DNA of 64,000 nucleotides, taken from contig JBDKTA010000045.1 in assembly GCA_039680605.1 (NCBI GenBank), positions 48,156-112,155 of the forward strand. The letters run 5' to 3'. This DNA is from Planctomycetaceae bacterium. Its GTDB lineage: Bacteria; Planctomycetota; Phycisphaerae; SM23-33. The first letter of the stretch is position 1. Each line of letters opens with the position of its first letter. The position numbers were made by a program, and so were the translations under genes. Below are positions 34,535 through 44,551 of this stretch, piece by piece. The notes beneath the pieces were generated by a model, which was not told the DNA's origin, ran no database searches, and saw only the letters and a list, made by a program, of their open reading frames with translations.

Positions 34535-35311
34535 TTAGCCTCGCAGCCAGTACCACATCCGCCCGATGTACTCCACGCAGGCATTGGTGCTCTTGGCCAG
34601 CGAGTCGGCGCTGGGAGCGAAGGTACGCAGCGTCCAGGGCTCGGGGTTGTACAGCCAGTCAGCGGGGCAGGGCACTAGTTGCTCGCTTCGGAAGTGTTTG
34701 CGGAACGCCCCGACTGACCGCGGCATGTGCAGGGCCGACGTCACCAGGGCGATCTTCATGCCGGCCAATTCGGGCATCGCTTCCAGCACCCGCGGGGCGT
34801 GCTCGGCGGTATTCGTGGCCTTCTCCTCCAGAACGATCCTGTCCGTTGGCACGCCCATCTTGACCGCGACGGCCTTCATTGTCGCCGCTTCGCTGACGGC
34901 CTGGTCCGGCGCGGCGCCGGTGATGACCAGGTGCTGCGCGCCGGAGGCGCGAAACACTTCCACGCCGTAGACGATCCTGGCCAGGCTTACGGCTCCGGGC
35001 GCGGCCTCGGGCCGCAGGGCGTTGGCTTGGCCCGCGCCGCCCGTCAGCACGACCACCGCCTGCACGCCCTGAAGCGCCGCCGCGTCGGGGCGGGTGTAGC
35101 TGGATTCCAGCGGCCGCACCAGCAGGTCCGCCACCGGCGGGACGCTCAGCAGATACAGCAGCGCAGCCGCCGTGATCAGCAGGATGCGCCCCGCGCGGAA
35201 CCGCCGGCGCTTTTCTGCGTTCCGGCGGCGCGTCAGCACGAGGCCGATGATCATGGCAATCAGGATCACGCTCAACGGCAGGACCAGTGATTTGACGAGT
35301 TTGTAGAACAT
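34535..35311 (-). CDS. YdcF/ElyC family (DUF218) membrane protein
   Basis: A 258-residue protein with two N-terminal membrane helices (LVLPLSVILIAMIIGLVL and ILLITAAALLYLLSV), as in ElyC/SanA-type proteins, followed by a periplasmic DUF218 domain: VVVLTGGAG, HLVITGAAPD, LEEKATNTAEHAP, and VTSALHMPRSVGAFRK. Members affect envelope integrity and peptidoglycan precursor use; the enzyme activity is not settled. ATG at 35311 is chosen over TTG at 35317. It is the last gene of a run starting at guaA, 23 bp after the small gene before it. Confidence 0.82.
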   Translation of the reverse strand: MFYKLVKSLVLPLSVILIAMIIGLVLTRRRNAEKRRRFRAGRILLITAAALLYLLSVPPVADLLVRPLESSYTRPDAAALQGVQAVVVLTGGAGQANALRPEAAPGAVSLARIVYGVEVFRASGAQHLVITGAAPDQAVSEAATMKAVAVKMGVPTDRIVLEEKATNTAEHAPRVLEAMPELAGMKIALVTSALHMPRSVGAFRKHFRSEQLVPCPADWLYNPEPWTLRTFAPSADSLAKSTNACVEYIGRMWYWLRG

Positions 35312-35334
35312 GCTCAACCCGGCGAGGCAGGGGC

Positions 35335-35508
35335 TTATTCAGGAATATCTTGCGGCGGAATCCAGACCACCTTGCCGTTCTTCTCGACAACGACAGGAAA
35401 CCCGAGTTTCTTATGCCGCAGCAATGCTTCTCGAACGGCTTTGCGCATAGCCTGGATAATAGGTTGATATTGACGTAACGCTGCCGACTTGCTCTTGCGG
35501 GCCGTCAT
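35335..35508 (-). CDS. Small basic protein, partner of the zeta-toxin remnant (antitoxin-like)
   Basis: A 57-residue protein: MTARKSKSAALRQY, then AVREALLRHKKLGFPVVV and KNGKVVWIPPQDIPE. The HKxLG and GKVVWIP pieces recall small proteins found next to zeta-like kinases in many bacteria, which may be antitoxins. The ATG overlaps the stop of the zeta remnant (ATGA), with GGAGG close upstream. Length looks complete. The toxin partner is gutted, so its present role is unclear. Confidence 0.6.
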   Translation of the reverse strand: MTARKSKSAALRQYQPIIQAMRKAVREALLRHKKLGFPVVVEKNGKVVWIPPQDIPE

Positions 35509-35657
35509 TCGTATGCCTCCCTGAGTGACTTCCAGAGCACAGCACTTGAAACAGTTGCACTACTTGTCTGAATGGCGGGGGCCGTTGTCGACTTTCCCGC
35601 CCCGTTGGGGCCGGCGATGATGACTGCCTTGGGCGGATTGGCGCTCTTGCGGGTCAT
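35505..35657 (-). pseudogene. Zeta-toxin/AAA-type kinase remnant (internal deletion)
   Basis: Only 50 residues: KAVIIAGPNGAGKSTTAP is the Walker A region of zeta-toxin-like ATPases, normally ~190-200 residues long. After TSSATVSSAVLW the protein jumps to a C-terminal-looking KSLREAYE and ends. The middle, with the Walker B and substrate residues, is absent, so it is most simply an internal in-frame deletion. Start overlaps the guaA stop (ATGA) and its own stop overlaps the next ATG, so it is still coupled to guaA translation. Confidence 0.65.
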
Positions 35658-37213
35658 TCCCACTCGATGGTGGCTGGGGGTTTGGAGCTGATGTCGTAGA
35701 CCACGCGGTTGATCCCGCGGACCTCGTTGATGATGCGGTTGGAGATTGTCGCCAGCACGTCGTAGGGGATGCGCGACCAATCGGCCGTCATGAAGTCCGA
35801 TGTGTCTACCGACCGCACGGCAACCACGTTTTCATACGTGCGGCCGTCGCCCATCACGCCCACCGACTGGACCGGCAGCAGGACGCAGAAGGTCTGGGCG
35901 GTCTTGCGGTACAGACCGGCGGCGGTGATTTCTTCGATGACGATATTATCGGCCTTGCGCAGGACTTCGAGCCGCTCGGGCGTCACTTCGCCCAGGCACC
36001 GCACGGCTAGCCCCGGGCCGGGGAAGGGGTGCCGCCAGACGACCTGCTCGGGCAGGCCCAGAAGTTCGCCGACCTGGCGCACCTCGTCCTTGAACAAGTC
36101 GCGCAGGGGTTCGATCAGGTCGAAGCCCAACTCGGCGGGCAGGCCGCCGACGTTGTGGTGCAGCTTGATGTTGGCCGCCTGCCCGGCCAGCGAATGGCCA
36201 GACTCGATCACGTCAGGGTACAGCGTGCCCTGGGCGAGGTAGCGGGCGTTGGGAATGCTCTTGGCCGCACGCTTGAACATGTCGATGAACGTGTGCCCGA
36301 TGACGCGGCGCTTCTGCTGCGGGTCGATCACGCCCTTGAGGTTCGTCAGAAAATCATCCGCCCCGCGCACGGTCGTCAGGTTGATCTTGAAGTGATCCTT
36401 GAACGTCGTCTCGACGAGCTCGACTTCGTTGAGCCGCAGCAGGCCGTTGTCGACGAAGATGCACGAGAGCCGCGCGTCGATGGCCTTGTGCAGCAGGGCC
36501 GCCAGCACGGAGGAGTCGACCCCGCCCGAGAGCCCGCAGATGACGCGTTCGTCGGCCGCCACGCGCGAGCGTACGTCCGACACGACGGCCTCGATAAACG
36601 AGCCCATTTTCCACAGGCCCTGGCACTTGCAGATGTCATAGAGGAAGTTGACGAAGATCTCTCGCCCGTGCGGCGTGTGCGTGACTTCCGGGTGGAACTG
36701 CACGCCGTAGAACGGGCGAGTCTTGTGGCGCACCGCCGCGATAGGGCAGGTCGGCGTGGCGGCCAGCGAGACGAAGTCGTCGTTGAGCTCGCGTACCTGG
36801 TCGCCGTGGCTCATCCAGACGGTGGTTTCGGCCGGGACGCCCTTGAGAAAATGCCCGGGTTCTGTGACGTTCAGTGCGGTGCGGCCGTACTCCCGCGAGG
36901 GGGCGCTGCGGACCTGGGCGCCGAGCATCTGGCAGGCGAGTTGCATGCCGTAGCAGATGCCCAGGATCGGCACGCCGAGATTGAAGACTTCCGGTCGGCA
37001 GCGGGGGGCGCCGGTTTCGTACACGCTTGAGGGCCCGCCGGTGAAGATCAGCCCGCGCGGGTTGAGTGCGGTGATTTCGTCGAGCGTAACGTCGGGCCGC
37101 GCGAGCACGCTGTAGACGCCGTTTTCGCGCACGCGCCGGGCGATGAGCTGGGCGTACTGGCTGCCGAAATCGAGAATGACGATCGTTTCCGATTGCGCTT
37201 GTGCTGTGGTCAT
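35654..37213 (-). CDS. guaA: GMP synthase (glutamine-hydrolysing)
   Basis: A 519-residue enzyme converting XMP to GMP. The class I glutamine amidotransferase half has [20 protein letters not shown], the nucleophile Cys near residue 87 in [10 protein letters not shown], and VQFHPEVTH. The ATP-pyrophosphatase half has [19 protein letters not shown], and the C-terminal dimerisation domain ends in KPPATIEWE, the near-invariant GuaA terminus. ATG at 37213 gives the standard length. It is first in an overlapping run with the zeta remnant, the small antitoxin-like gene and the YdcF-like gene. Confidence 0.97.
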   Translation of the reverse strand: MTTAQAQSETIVILDFGSQYAQLIARRVRENGVYSVLARPDVTLDEITALNPRGLIFTGGPSSVYETGAPRCRPEVFNLGVPILGICYGMQLACQMLGAQVRSAPSREYGRTALNVTEPGHFLKGVPAETTVWMSHGDQVRELNDDFVSLAATPTCPIAAVRHKTRPFYGVQFHPEVTHTPHGREIFVNFLYDICKCQGLWKMGSFIEAVVSDVRSRVAADERVICGLSGGVDSSVLAALLHKAIDARLSCIFVDNGLLRLNEVELVETTFKDHFKINLTTVRGADDFLTNLKGVIDPQQKRRVIGHTFIDMFKRAAKSIPNARYLAQGTLYPDVIESGHSLAGQAANIKLHHNVGGLPAELGFDLIEPLRDLFKDEVRQVGELLGLPEQVVWRHPFPGPGLAVRCLGEVTPERLEVLRKADNIVIEEITAAGLYRKTAQTFCVLLPVQSVGVMGDGRTYENVVAVRSVDTSDFMTADWSRIPYDVLATISNRIINEVRGINRVVYDISSKPPATIEWE

Positions 37214-37253
37214 CGGGCGCATCTTACGGGCGGTTTGGGGCGAAAGCAATTGG

Positions 37254-40200
37254 CTAGTGAGCCAAGCGGTTCCTGGGGCGTTTGGCCGGCGCAGCTCTGG
37301 GCTTGGGCGGTTCCTTGGGCGGCAGCGGAGGCGGGGGCGGGGGGTTCTCGATCTTGGCTGCCCCGGCCTTGGTCCTGAAGACATGCACGCCATCCGGGGC
37401 CGTCACCACGATGGTCTCTCCCACGAACCTCGCCTGCGTGTCCATGCCGTCGCTGCCGAATGTGCAGTAAGGCAGATCGCCCAACTGCTGGCGTCCTTGG
37501 TGGGCGCCGGTGGTGCGGTCAAAGACGTCGATGAACATGCGGGCCCAGTCAGGGTTGAACACGTCCCGCCAGTACTTGCCCCAGTCCTCGTAGCCGGCGG
37601 TCGTGGTGCCTGAGAGCACCAGCAGCAGGTTACCTTCCTCGCGCAGATCGAAGATCAAGTTCGTCGGCGGTTGCTCGACGCGCGTGCGCCGCGGCAAACG
37701 ATTGCGCGGCAGGTTATAGACCATCTCCTTGTCGCTTGAAAGGTCGTAGTGCGCCAGTTGGCTGATCGACCGCAGATACAAGCCCGAGGGCGCTGTGCTG
37801 ATGCCGAAGGCGAACGATGGATGCTGCGGGTACCCCTGCAGGTTGGCGCCGCGACGCCACTTGGCGGCGGCGTCATGGCCGCCGGCGGGCGAGGTGACGT
37901 GCGCGCGGCCGTCGCGGCCGACCCAGCGGATCGTCTCGCCGTCGAAGACGATGTGCGGCGGCCAGCCCGGCTCCTGCGGGAGGAAACGCTTGAACTCACG
38001 CAGTTGACCGGTGCGGGCATCGAGAACCATCTCTGCCGGAAACGTCCCGCCATCGGGGAAGGAGGCCGCCTGGAAGATCAGGTGCAGCGATGCCTGCTGA
38101 CCGCCCCCCTTGAGGGTTGCGTGGGCGGGCGGGCCTTGCACTCGCGAGCCTTCCGCCGGCAAACCGCTCCAGAGCAGTTTGCCCGCCGCGTCAACGCACG
38201 CGGCTGCGCCGGCGCCGGCGGCAAAGGAGATATCGCCGTTGCTGCCGACGGCACTGGGGACGAATGGCAGATTGACGCACCATTTCACAGACCCGTCGGC
38301 AGCGCTAAAGGCGTTCAGACTGCTTCCGGCGGCCGTGACGACGAGGTTCCCCTGCAGCGCCACGCGCCATAGCTGACGGGGCAAGACCCGCTGCCATGCG
38401 ACATTCCAGTTCGGTCCGGCGGCGATGCGTGCCAGGCGCCGCCCGCACCAGACGACGAATTGGCCCTCGCCCGGGGCAGTGGGCCACATGACATCCGGGC
38501 GCGCCATGGGCAGCAGCATGACCTCTTCATAAACATTGCCCGGCTGTCCGGCCGGGCGCGAGGCCATCGCCGTCGCGGGTTCCATCGCCGGCGCCAGATG
38601 CAATTCGGCCAGCGTGCCGTCGCGCAGGAGCAGGATTTCATCCGCGCCCGCACCGGGCGGGGCGGCCTGTTCGATGTTCTTGCCCGATGCGGCGGCGATG
38701 CGGTGCATCTGGAGGTTCGCCGTGGCGGGGCTGCCTTCCAGGAGGAGCACTTCACCGGCCGCGATGGTTGCGCGCGTGGCGCCACCGGCGGGAAAGCTCC
38801 GCTTCCAGAGGGTGTTGCCCGTGGCGATTTCGACGCCGGCGAGGCTCTGATCCGCCGCGGCAATCAATACTCCGGCGGATGTCCCAACGAGACGCTGCGA
38901 TGGTTCGTCGCTATCCCAGAGTTCCTGGCCGCTGTCGCGGTGGAACGCCAGGATGCCGCTGCAGTCACGCGGGGCAACGAGGATCGTCTTGCCCGCGACG
39001 ATGGGCGAGGAGCCCTCGCGGCTGAAGTTCGGCGAGAGCATGGCCACCGAGACCGTGCAGGCGTAGCCCCGCAGCCACAGCAGGGCGCCGTCGCGGATAT
39101 CGCAGCGGGCGATCACGCCCATGTTCGTATTGCAGTAGACGCTACCCTGGCTGATCGTCACCGGCGGTGTTGCTCGGGCCAGGTCCAGCAGCGTGTACGG
39201 CTGCCAGGCCAGCGGCTGCTTCCAGATCAGCCGCCCGTCGCGGCCGTCCAGGCATACCAGATGCCACAGAACCGGCGCGCCGACCTCCTTGAGCGGGCCG
39301 GCGCCCGCGTCCGGCGGCAAATTGGCCGGCACGGCAAGAACGTATAACCGTCCCTCGCAAATCGCCGGGTGCGACATCGGCGATAGGTCCTTCCAGTCCG
39401 CGCGCTGGTCCGTGCTCCAGAGCGTGTTGCCGGTTTGGGCGTCCAGCCCCGCAACGGCCGGCGGCTGAGACGTCAGGCAATACAAGGCCTTTCCATTCGG
39501 CGAGGCCGACACGGCGAGGCTGGTCATCACCGGACGTAGGCTCAGGTCCGCCGCGGGATTGCTCTTGAGGAATCGCGCAGCGGCCAGGGGATCCCAGGTC
39601 TTGTCCTCGATGCACGTAGGGCGAGTCCACACCGGCCCGGCGCTGTCATCGCGCCAGCGGGCGATGACGCCGCGCCCCACCAGCACCGGTGCGCCGCCGA
39701 TTGAAGTGATCCCCATCACCGGCCAAGGCACGTGAAGCATGCTGTCGAGCAAGGGGCCGTCGCCCTTGCGCTGCTCGCTGGGCCACGAGGCGGGCAGGCG
39801 CAGGGGTTTTCGCGGCAGGCTTGCCATCGCCCGCGGCGGCTGAGAGCTCAGCCCGACCAGCAACTCCTTGAGGATCTCTTGCGGTGCAGCGCTTCTGCCG
39901 CGCCAAGTCATGGGCGGTCCGGCCGCTGCAGCGAGTTGCTCTTCCAGGGCCGCCCGGGCCTGCGGCGTGTCTTCCTGGGCCAAAGCTAACCACGCCGCCG
40001 CCTGAGCGTGATCGCGAAGCGCTCCAGGCGGTGCGTGAACAAGCACGTCATGGAGCGCTGCCCCGGCGGGGGCGGTGCCGCCGCGGCGCAGGTCCCTTTC
40101 GGCACTCTCCAGCAGCAGTTCGTGGACGCAGGCGGCGTAAGGGTATCGGCGGGCGAGGCGGGCGATGGCTGCGGCGTCGCCGCCGTGGCGAAGGTCTTCC

Positions 40201-40580
40201 ACGTGTCGCAACGCCGCTTTGTCCTGCGACTCGCGCAGCGGCGTCACGAACTCGGCGGGCAGCCTCGCCAGCAACTCGTCCATCGCCAGCGTGCATGCGA
40301 GGTAGTGCGAGGGCGATTTGTCGAAGGCATAACCCGACGCGGTGCCCAGATCGAGAATCTTCTGGATATCCTCCGGCCGCAGGAGCTCCTTGGTGGCGGG
40401 GCTGTCACTACGGAACAGGGCCTCACATCGCGTCCGCAGCTCGAAGTCGCGCGGGAGCGGGTCGAGCTTTCCGCAGGGGGTCATCTCGGCGTCGACGGGC
40501 AACTGCCGCCCTCGCTTGCCGCCCAGGCCCAGCAGCGCCGCACAGGCGATCAGCACCAGCAATGTTCGTCGGGTGATCAT
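37254..40580 (-). CDS. Large PQQ-like beta-propeller protein, secreted
   Basis: A 1108-residue protein. After [21 protein letters not shown] (signal peptide, ATG at 40580) comes a helical region of about 280 residues with TPR-like character ([26 protein letters not shown]). From ~330 onward, blade motifs of PQQ/WD40-like propellers recur: [79 protein letters not shown]. The end is Pro/Lys-rich. The arrangement resembles planctomycete outer-membrane propeller proteins. No PQQ enzyme residues are evident, so a structural or binding role is likelier than dehydrogenase activity. Confidence 0.75.
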   Translation of the reverse strand: MITRRTLLVLIACAALLGLGGKRGRQLPVDAEMTPCGKLDPLPRDFELRTRCEALFRSDSPATKELLRPEDIQKILDLGTASGYAFDKSPSHYLACTLAMDELLARLPAEFVTPLRESQDKAALRHVEDLRHGGDAAAIARLARRYPYAACVHELLLESAERDLRRGGTAPAGAALHDVLVHAPPGALRDHAQAAAWLALAQEDTPQARAALEEQLAAAAGPPMTWRGRSAAPQEILKELLVGLSSQPPRAMASLPRKPLRLPASWPSEQRKGDGPLLDSMLHVPWPVMGITSIGGAPVLVGRGVIARWRDDSAGPVWTRPTCIEDKTWDPLAAARFLKSNPAADLSLRPVMTSLAVSASPNGKALYCLTSQPPAVAGLDAQTGNTLWSTDQRADWKDLSPMSHPAICEGRLYVLAVPANLPPDAGAGPLKEVGAPVLWHLVCLDGRDGRLIWKQPLAWQPYTLLDLARATPPVTISQGSVYCNTNMGVIARCDIRDGALLWLRGYACTVSVAMLSPNFSREGSSPIVAGKTILVAPRDCSGILAFHRDSGQELWDSDEPSQRLVGTSAGVLIAAADQSLAGVEIATGNTLWKRSFPAGGATRATIAAGEVLLLEGSPATANLQMHRIAAASGKNIEQAAPPGAGADEILLLRDGTLAELHLAPAMEPATAMASRPAGQPGNVYEEVMLLPMARPDVMWPTAPGEGQFVVWCGRRLARIAAGPNWNVAWQRVLPRQLWRVALQGNLVVTAAGSSLNAFSAADGSVKWCVNLPFVPSAVGSNGDISFAAGAGAAACVDAAGKLLWSGLPAEGSRVQGPPAHATLKGGGQQASLHLIFQAASFPDGGTFPAEMVLDARTGQLREFKRFLPQEPGWPPHIVFDGETIRWVGRDGRAHVTSPAGGHDAAAKWRRGANLQGYPQHPSFAFGISTAPSGLYLRSISQLAHYDLSSDKEMVYNLPRNRLPRRTRVEQPPTNLIFDLREEGNLLLVLSGTTTAGYEDWGKYWRDVFNPDWARMFIDVFDRTTGAHQGRQQLGDLPYCTFGSDGMDTQARFVGETIVVTAPDGVHVFRTKAGAAKIENPPPPPPLPPKEPPKPRAAPAKRPRNRLAH

Positions 40581-40704
40581 GGATGGACCCCACGGGCCCA
40601 TCTGTTGAACACGCATTTCGCGTGGTGACGCCGGAATCGTCTGAACTATTTGCGCCGGCCGAGCATGGCCAAGACAAACGCTGGGTATGCGGGCCGCGGC
40701 GCAT

Positions 40705-40740
40705 AAAAAGACCGCCGCGATCTGCGAGAACGCGGCGGTC
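40705..40740 (-). terminator. Rho-independent terminator of the PEP-CTERM gene
   Basis: On the minus strand GACCGCCGCG pairs with CGCGGCGGTC around an 11-base loop and runs into TTTTT. It lies 30 bp after the stop at 40772 and about 125 bp before the propeller gene. Confidence 0.88.
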
Positions 40741-40771
40741 GGGTGAAGCGGCTGCACTCATTACAAAATCG

Positions 40772-42193
40772 TTATCTCCTGCGGCGGATCAGGGCCGCCA
40801 GGCCGCCCAGCACCAGCAGGCTCATCGTCGCCGGCTCGGGGATCACCGTCAGCAGGATGTCCTGGCCTGATTCGCTCATGCTCAGGGTGCCATCGAAGCT
40901 GCCGATCTTCCCGCTTAGATTCGTCCCCAGCGTGCCGCTGATGGCAGCGCCGGTATCAAAGAGCGTGTAGGTGCGCGGCCCGGTGACCGTGCCGGTGAAG
41001 ACGAAGTCGTCCCAGTTCAGCAGGCCGCTGCCGATGGTCAGCACGTTCGTGCCGGTCAGGGTGACCATGTCGCCCAGGTCGAAGAGCAGTGACCCGGCCG
41101 CGCCGCCCAGGGCGCCGGAGATATTCAGGCTGTCGTCGATGGTCAACGTTCCGGCGGAGGCGCCGGGCGAGAGCTTGCCGCCGCTGAGGATGGTCGTGGC
41201 CCCGCCGATAATCCCGCTGCCGCCCAGGGTGGCGCCGGAGTTAACGGTGACGACGCCGACAGCCCCGCTGGAGTCGCCGTTGATCAGCAGCGCGCCAAGC
41301 GTGACGGTCGTCGCGCCGGTGTAGGTATTGGTGCCGCTGAGGATCTGCGTGCCGCTTCCGATCTTCGTCAGGCCTAGTTTGCCGGTCTGCCCAGCCGTAG
41401 CGATGATGTTGCCCGAGAAGTTCCCGTCGGCATCGCCGTAGCCCACCGTCAGCCCAGGGGCGCCGTCTCTGCCGGTTGCGTTACCGGTAATCGTGCCACT
41501 GCCATACAGGCCGTTGATGTTCTGGTCTTTTGCGTAGACGTTCAGGCCCATATCCAGGGTGCCATCGACTGTCAGGTCGCCCTTCTGAGAACCGAAGGTG
41601 GTGACGCGGTAACGAAAACCAGTCACGGTGGCGCCGGCGCTGATGATCGTGTCGCCGCTGTAGACAACGGCTTCGTTTTCATCAATCCACCCGTTGCCGC
41701 CATAGTTTGACTGGATGTCGATCTTGCCTGACGCGTAGGTCAGAGAATAGGCGCTATTGCCCTGGATCATTGTGGCGGGAGCCAATACCAGGTAGTTTCC
41801 ACCCTCAATGAACGAACTGCCTGTGAGGGTGACTGTCCCTGTGAACGTGCTGGCCGCACTGGCGTATCCTGCCAGCGTCCCGCCGTTAAGTGTCAGGGCG
41901 GTAACTACGGCGCTGCCAGTCATGCTCAGCTTGCCGCCGGCGTTGATCTGCAGGGAGCTGCCCGCGAACGTCCCGGCGCCGCTGATCGTGGCGCCGCTAT
42001 CAACAAAGTAATTGTTGCCGGCAGACGGCGTAAACGTGCCGCTGACCCAACTGCTGCCGTTGTAGTACTCCCACGTGCCCGAGCCCGTGAGGCTCGCGGT
42101 TCCCGAGCGGAGGTAATAATCTGCGGCACTGGCGGCCGGAACAAAGCCCGCTATCGCCACAACCGCTAACGCCGTCATCAACGTCCACTTCAT
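40772..42193 (-). CDS. Autotransporter-type beta-strand repeat protein with PEP-CTERM anchor
   Basis: A 473-residue secreted surface protein. Signal peptide: MKWTLMTALAVVAIAGFVPAASA. The body is Gly/Thr/Ser-rich with repeated short strands and a PATR-like segment (LTKIGSGTQILSGTNTYTGATTV), as in autotransporter-associated beta-strand repeats. It ends in IPEPATMSLLVLGGLAALIRRRR, a textbook PEP-CTERM signal: the PEP motif, a helix and an Arg cluster, recognised by an exosortase. It probably ends up at the surface or in exopolysaccharide. Transcribed divergently from the XylR-type regulator, which may control it. No exosortase gene is in the window. Confidence 0.88.
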   Translation of the reverse strand: MKWTLMTALAVVAIAGFVPAASAADYYLRSGTASLTGSGTWEYYNGSSWVSGTFTPSAGNNYFVDSGATISGAGTFAGSSLQINAGGKLSMTGSAVVTALTLNGGTLAGYASAASTFTGTVTLTGSSFIEGGNYLVLAPATMIQGNSAYSLTYASGKIDIQSNYGGNGWIDENEAVVYSGDTIISAGATVTGFRYRVTTFGSQKGDLTVDGTLDMGLNVYAKDQNINGLYGSGTITGNATGRDGAPGLTVGYGDADGNFSGNIIATAGQTGKLGLTKIGSGTQILSGTNTYTGATTVTLGALLINGDSSGAVGVVTVNSGATLGGSGIIGGATTILSGGKLSPGASAGTLTIDDSLNISGALGGAAGSLLFDLGDMVTLTGTNVLTIGSGLLNWDDFVFTGTVTGPRTYTLFDTGAAISGTLGTNLSGKIGSFDGTLSMSESGQDILLTVIPEPATMSLLVLGGLAALIRRRR

Positions 42194-42258
42194 AAGACAC
42201 TCTTCCTTTCTTGACTGGATTGGACCCGCCCGTGGGAGCCGATGCTCCCGTTGCGCCC

Positions 42259-42279
42259 TGATACCCTGTCACTGTATCA
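42259..42279. promoter_or_regulatory. Candidate operator between the PEP-CTERM and regulator genes
   Basis: TGATAC-N9-GTATCA, a perfect 6-bp dyad, 66 bp from the PEP-CTERM start and 140 bp from the regulator start. A second, looser dyad ATCCAC-N18-GTGGAT is at 42298-42327. Either could be the site of the XylR-type regulator. Confidence 0.35.
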
Positions 42280-42418
42280 CGGGTCTGAAAATGTACAATC
42301 CACATATTCATCATTAAAACCGTGGATATTCTGTAACAAACCTTTACGGCAGAGATGGCCGATAGTAGAATGTCTATTCGCGTTCAAGAACACCTCGGAG
42401 TATTCAGGAGAACGGACA

Positions 42419-43594
42419 ATGTCTCACGAAAAAGACATCACACGCACCCCCGGCCGGCGGGTCCTGGTGCTGCTGAACTGGTCCAGACCCCAGATCACCC
42501 GGGGGACTATGGAATACGCCCGCCAGGCCGGATGGTGGATTGAATCGCCCTTTGTCGTCTGGTGGGGCACCCCGCCCGAGGCCGTGATTCCCTCGCCGGA
42601 CAACCCGGTCGATGGCATGTTGACGCTGCTGTTCAACATGCCTGCGAGCCTTGCGGAGTTGATGCGGCGTGCAAAGGTCCCGACGGTCAGCCTGTCGCCG
42701 GTGCATCTTCCGCGCGTGCTGACGGTCTTGCCTGATGACGACGCCATTGGACGGTTGGGCGCCGCCGCGCTGGTCGAGCGAGGGTTCCGCCACGTGGCCT
42801 TTGCCGCCGCGATGGAGCGTCTGCTGGCCAAGGAACGCTACAGGGGGTTCTGCCGGGCTGCCCGCCAGGGCGGAGCTGTGCCGATAGTCCTGGAAATGCA
42901 TTCGCACTCGGCCGACAATCTTGCCGATCTGGGCCGCCGGCTTATCCAACTGCCCAAGCCGCTGGGAATCATGGGTTTTGGCGACAGTGACGCCGCCTAC
43001 GTCATGCGAGCGTGCCGGTTGGTCGGCCTGGCGGTTCCCGAGCAGGTGGCGGTGATCGGGGCCGGAAACGATGAGATGAGCTGCGAACTGGCGCCGGTGC
43101 CGATATCGAGCGTCCGATTGGATGACTATCGCCACGGGTACGAATCGGCAAAAGTGCTGGACGACCTGATGAGCGGCCGGGCGGCGCCAAAGGGACCATT
43201 GCTGATCGAGCCGCTGGGCGTGGTGCATCGCCAGAGTACGGACATCCTGGCTGTCCCCGACGTGACCGTCGCCAAGGCGCTGAGGTACATCTGGCAGAAC
43301 ATCACCAACTCGCGACTGTCGGTGACGGAGGTGGCCGCCTTCGCCGGCATTTCCGTTTCATCCTTGAACAACGCTTTCAAGCAGCACTTGGGGACGCCCA
43401 TCGGCTGGCAGATACGCCACAAACGCCTGACCGCTGCCATGGATCTGCTGGGCAACAGCCGCCGCAAGGTCAAGGAGATCGCCACGCTGTGCGGCTATCG
43501 CGACGAAGAGCACCTGCGCTCGACGCTGCGCGGACGCACGGGCCTGTCCCCCCGCGCCTGGCGAAAGCAGAATCCCGGAGGCGATGGCGGCTAG
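42419..43594 (+). CDS. XylR-type AraC family transcriptional regulator
   Basis: A 391-residue regulator. The N-terminal ~270 residues form a periplasmic-binding-like sugar sensor as in LacI and XylR proteins (VLVLLNWSRPQITRGTMEYA; LPDDDAIGRLGAAALVERGF; GIMGFGDSDAAYVMRACRLV; VAVIGAGNDEMSCELAPVPI). The C-terminal ~100 residues hold two AraC helix-turn-helix motifs (LSVTEVAAFAGISVSSLNNAFKQ; KVKEIATLCGYRDEEHLRS, then TGLSPRAWR). This architecture is typical of E. coli XylR and abundant in planctomycetes. The ATG at 42419 follows CAGGAG at ideal spacing. The likely target is the divergent PEP-CTERM gene, but the ligand cannot be told. Confidence 0.88.
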   Translation: MSHEKDITRTPGRRVLVLLNWSRPQITRGTMEYARQAGWWIESPFVVWWGTPPEAVIPSPDNPVDGMLTLLFNMPASLAELMRRAKVPTVSLSPVHLPRVLTVLPDDDAIGRLGAAALVERGFRHVAFAAAMERLLAKERYRGFCRAARQGGAVPIVLEMHSHSADNLADLGRRLIQLPKPLGIMGFGDSDAAYVMRACRLVGLAVPEQVAVIGAGNDEMSCELAPVPISSVRLDDYRHGYESAKVLDDLMSGRAAPKGPLLIEPLGVVHRQSTDILAVPDVTVAKALRYIWQNITNSRLSVTEVAAFAGISVSSLNNAFKQHLGTPIGWQIRHKRLTAAMDLLGNSRRKVKEIATLCGYRDEEHLRSTLRGRTGLSPRAWRKQNPGGDGG

Positions 43595-43607
43595 GCGATC
43601 TGCGGGC

Positions 43608-44363
43608 TCAGATTGCCGGCATGATGTTGCCGCCGCAGACGGGGATATAGGCGCCGGTGATGTAGGATGCCAGGTCGCTGGCAACGAAGGCCACCACGTT
43701 GGCGATCTCCTGGTCGCTCCCCCGGCGGCGCAGGGGCAGCGTGTCGCGGTAGGCCTGCGGCGAGCCATCGGCCTGGTCTTCGCTGATCGTCCAGCCGGGG
43801 GCGATCTCATTGACGGTGATGCCATGCTGGCCCACCTCGCGCGCCAGCACGCGCAGCACGCCGTCCATCCCGCGCTTGGCTGAGGCGTAAGCGCCTTGGC
43901 CGGCGGCGCACTGCATGGCACACTCGGTGTTGATCCCGATCACGCGGCCCCACTTGCGGGCGACCATCCCGGGTACGAACGCCTGGGCCATCAGCACGTT
44001 GTGCATCACACAGGAGCGGAACTGGCTTTCGAAGTCGGCCGAGGGCTGATCGAGGATGCTCTTCCAGGGGTACTGGATCACCGCATTGTTGACGATGATG
44101 TCGGCCGAGGCGAGCTCGGCGGCCACTCGATCGCGCAATGCATTGATGGCATCGGCGGCTGTCACGTCCACTTGTACCACGATGCTGCGGCGGCCCATGG
44201 CCTGGACCTGCGCGGCGAGTTCGTCGGCTTTGGAACGGTTGTTGAGATAGCAGACCGCCACATCCGCCCCGGCGCGGGCGAGTGTCCGCACCATGGCGCG
44301 GCCGAGCTGTCCGCTGGCGCCGGTGACGACGGCTGTATGGCCTGAGAGATCAATCGGGATCAT
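43608..44363 (-). CDS. Short-chain dehydrogenase/reductase
   Basis: A 251-residue classical SDR. AVVTGASGQLGRAMV is the NAD(P)-binding TGxxxGxG motif, IIVNNAVIQ the NNA motif, and YASAKRGMDG holds the catalytic Tyr and Lys. Thirteen residues before Tyr, where Ser is usual, this protein has Thr (GINTECAM), a possible stand-in. C-terminal GCDxxITG-like DLASYITGAYIPVCGG resembles FabG. The substrate is not evident. AAAGGAA serves as ribosome-binding site and abuts a REP-like palindrome. Confidence 0.85.
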   Translation of the reverse strand: MIPIDLSGHTAVVTGASGQLGRAMVRTLARAGADVAVCYLNNRSKADELAAQVQAMGRRSIVVQVDVTAADAINALRDRVAAELASADIIVNNAVIQYPWKSILDQPSADFESQFRSCVMHNVLMAQAFVPGMVARKWGRVIGINTECAMQCAAGQGAYASAKRGMDGVLRVLAREVGQHGITVNEIAPGWTISEDQADGSPQAYRDTLPLRRRGSDQEIANVVAFVASDLASYITGAYIPVCGGNIMPAI

Positions 44364-44376
44364 GGGCTGTTCCTTT

Positions 44377-44533
44377 GGAGTGCGGCAGCCTTAGCTGCCG
44401 CTTTAAGAGTTTTGGGGTGCGCACCAGGGTTGGAATATGGTGATGAATCAGCATTGCCTGTGGACTGCAATTTCATGGCGTCTTGAGGATATTCGAACAA
44501 CTTCCAAAGCGGCAGCTAAGGCTGCCGCAGTCC
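44377..44533. repeat. Two facing REP-like palindromes, AAAGCGGCAGC family
   Basis: GTGCGGCAGCCTTAGCTGCC (within 44377-44405) and its inverted copy (44506-44533), about 100 bp apart. Each is a GCGGCAGC/GCTGCCGC hairpin. The 188-bp gap between the SDR start and the ACT gene stop contains nothing else I can identify. Confidence 0.8.
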
Positions 44534-44551
44534 ATATTGGCACACTCCATA

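Noticed and set aside
37254..40580. A PQQ-dependent alcohol dehydrogenase
   Set aside because: Propeller blades are present, but there is no vicinal Cys pair or calcium/PQQ-site signature, and the protein is far longer than that family.
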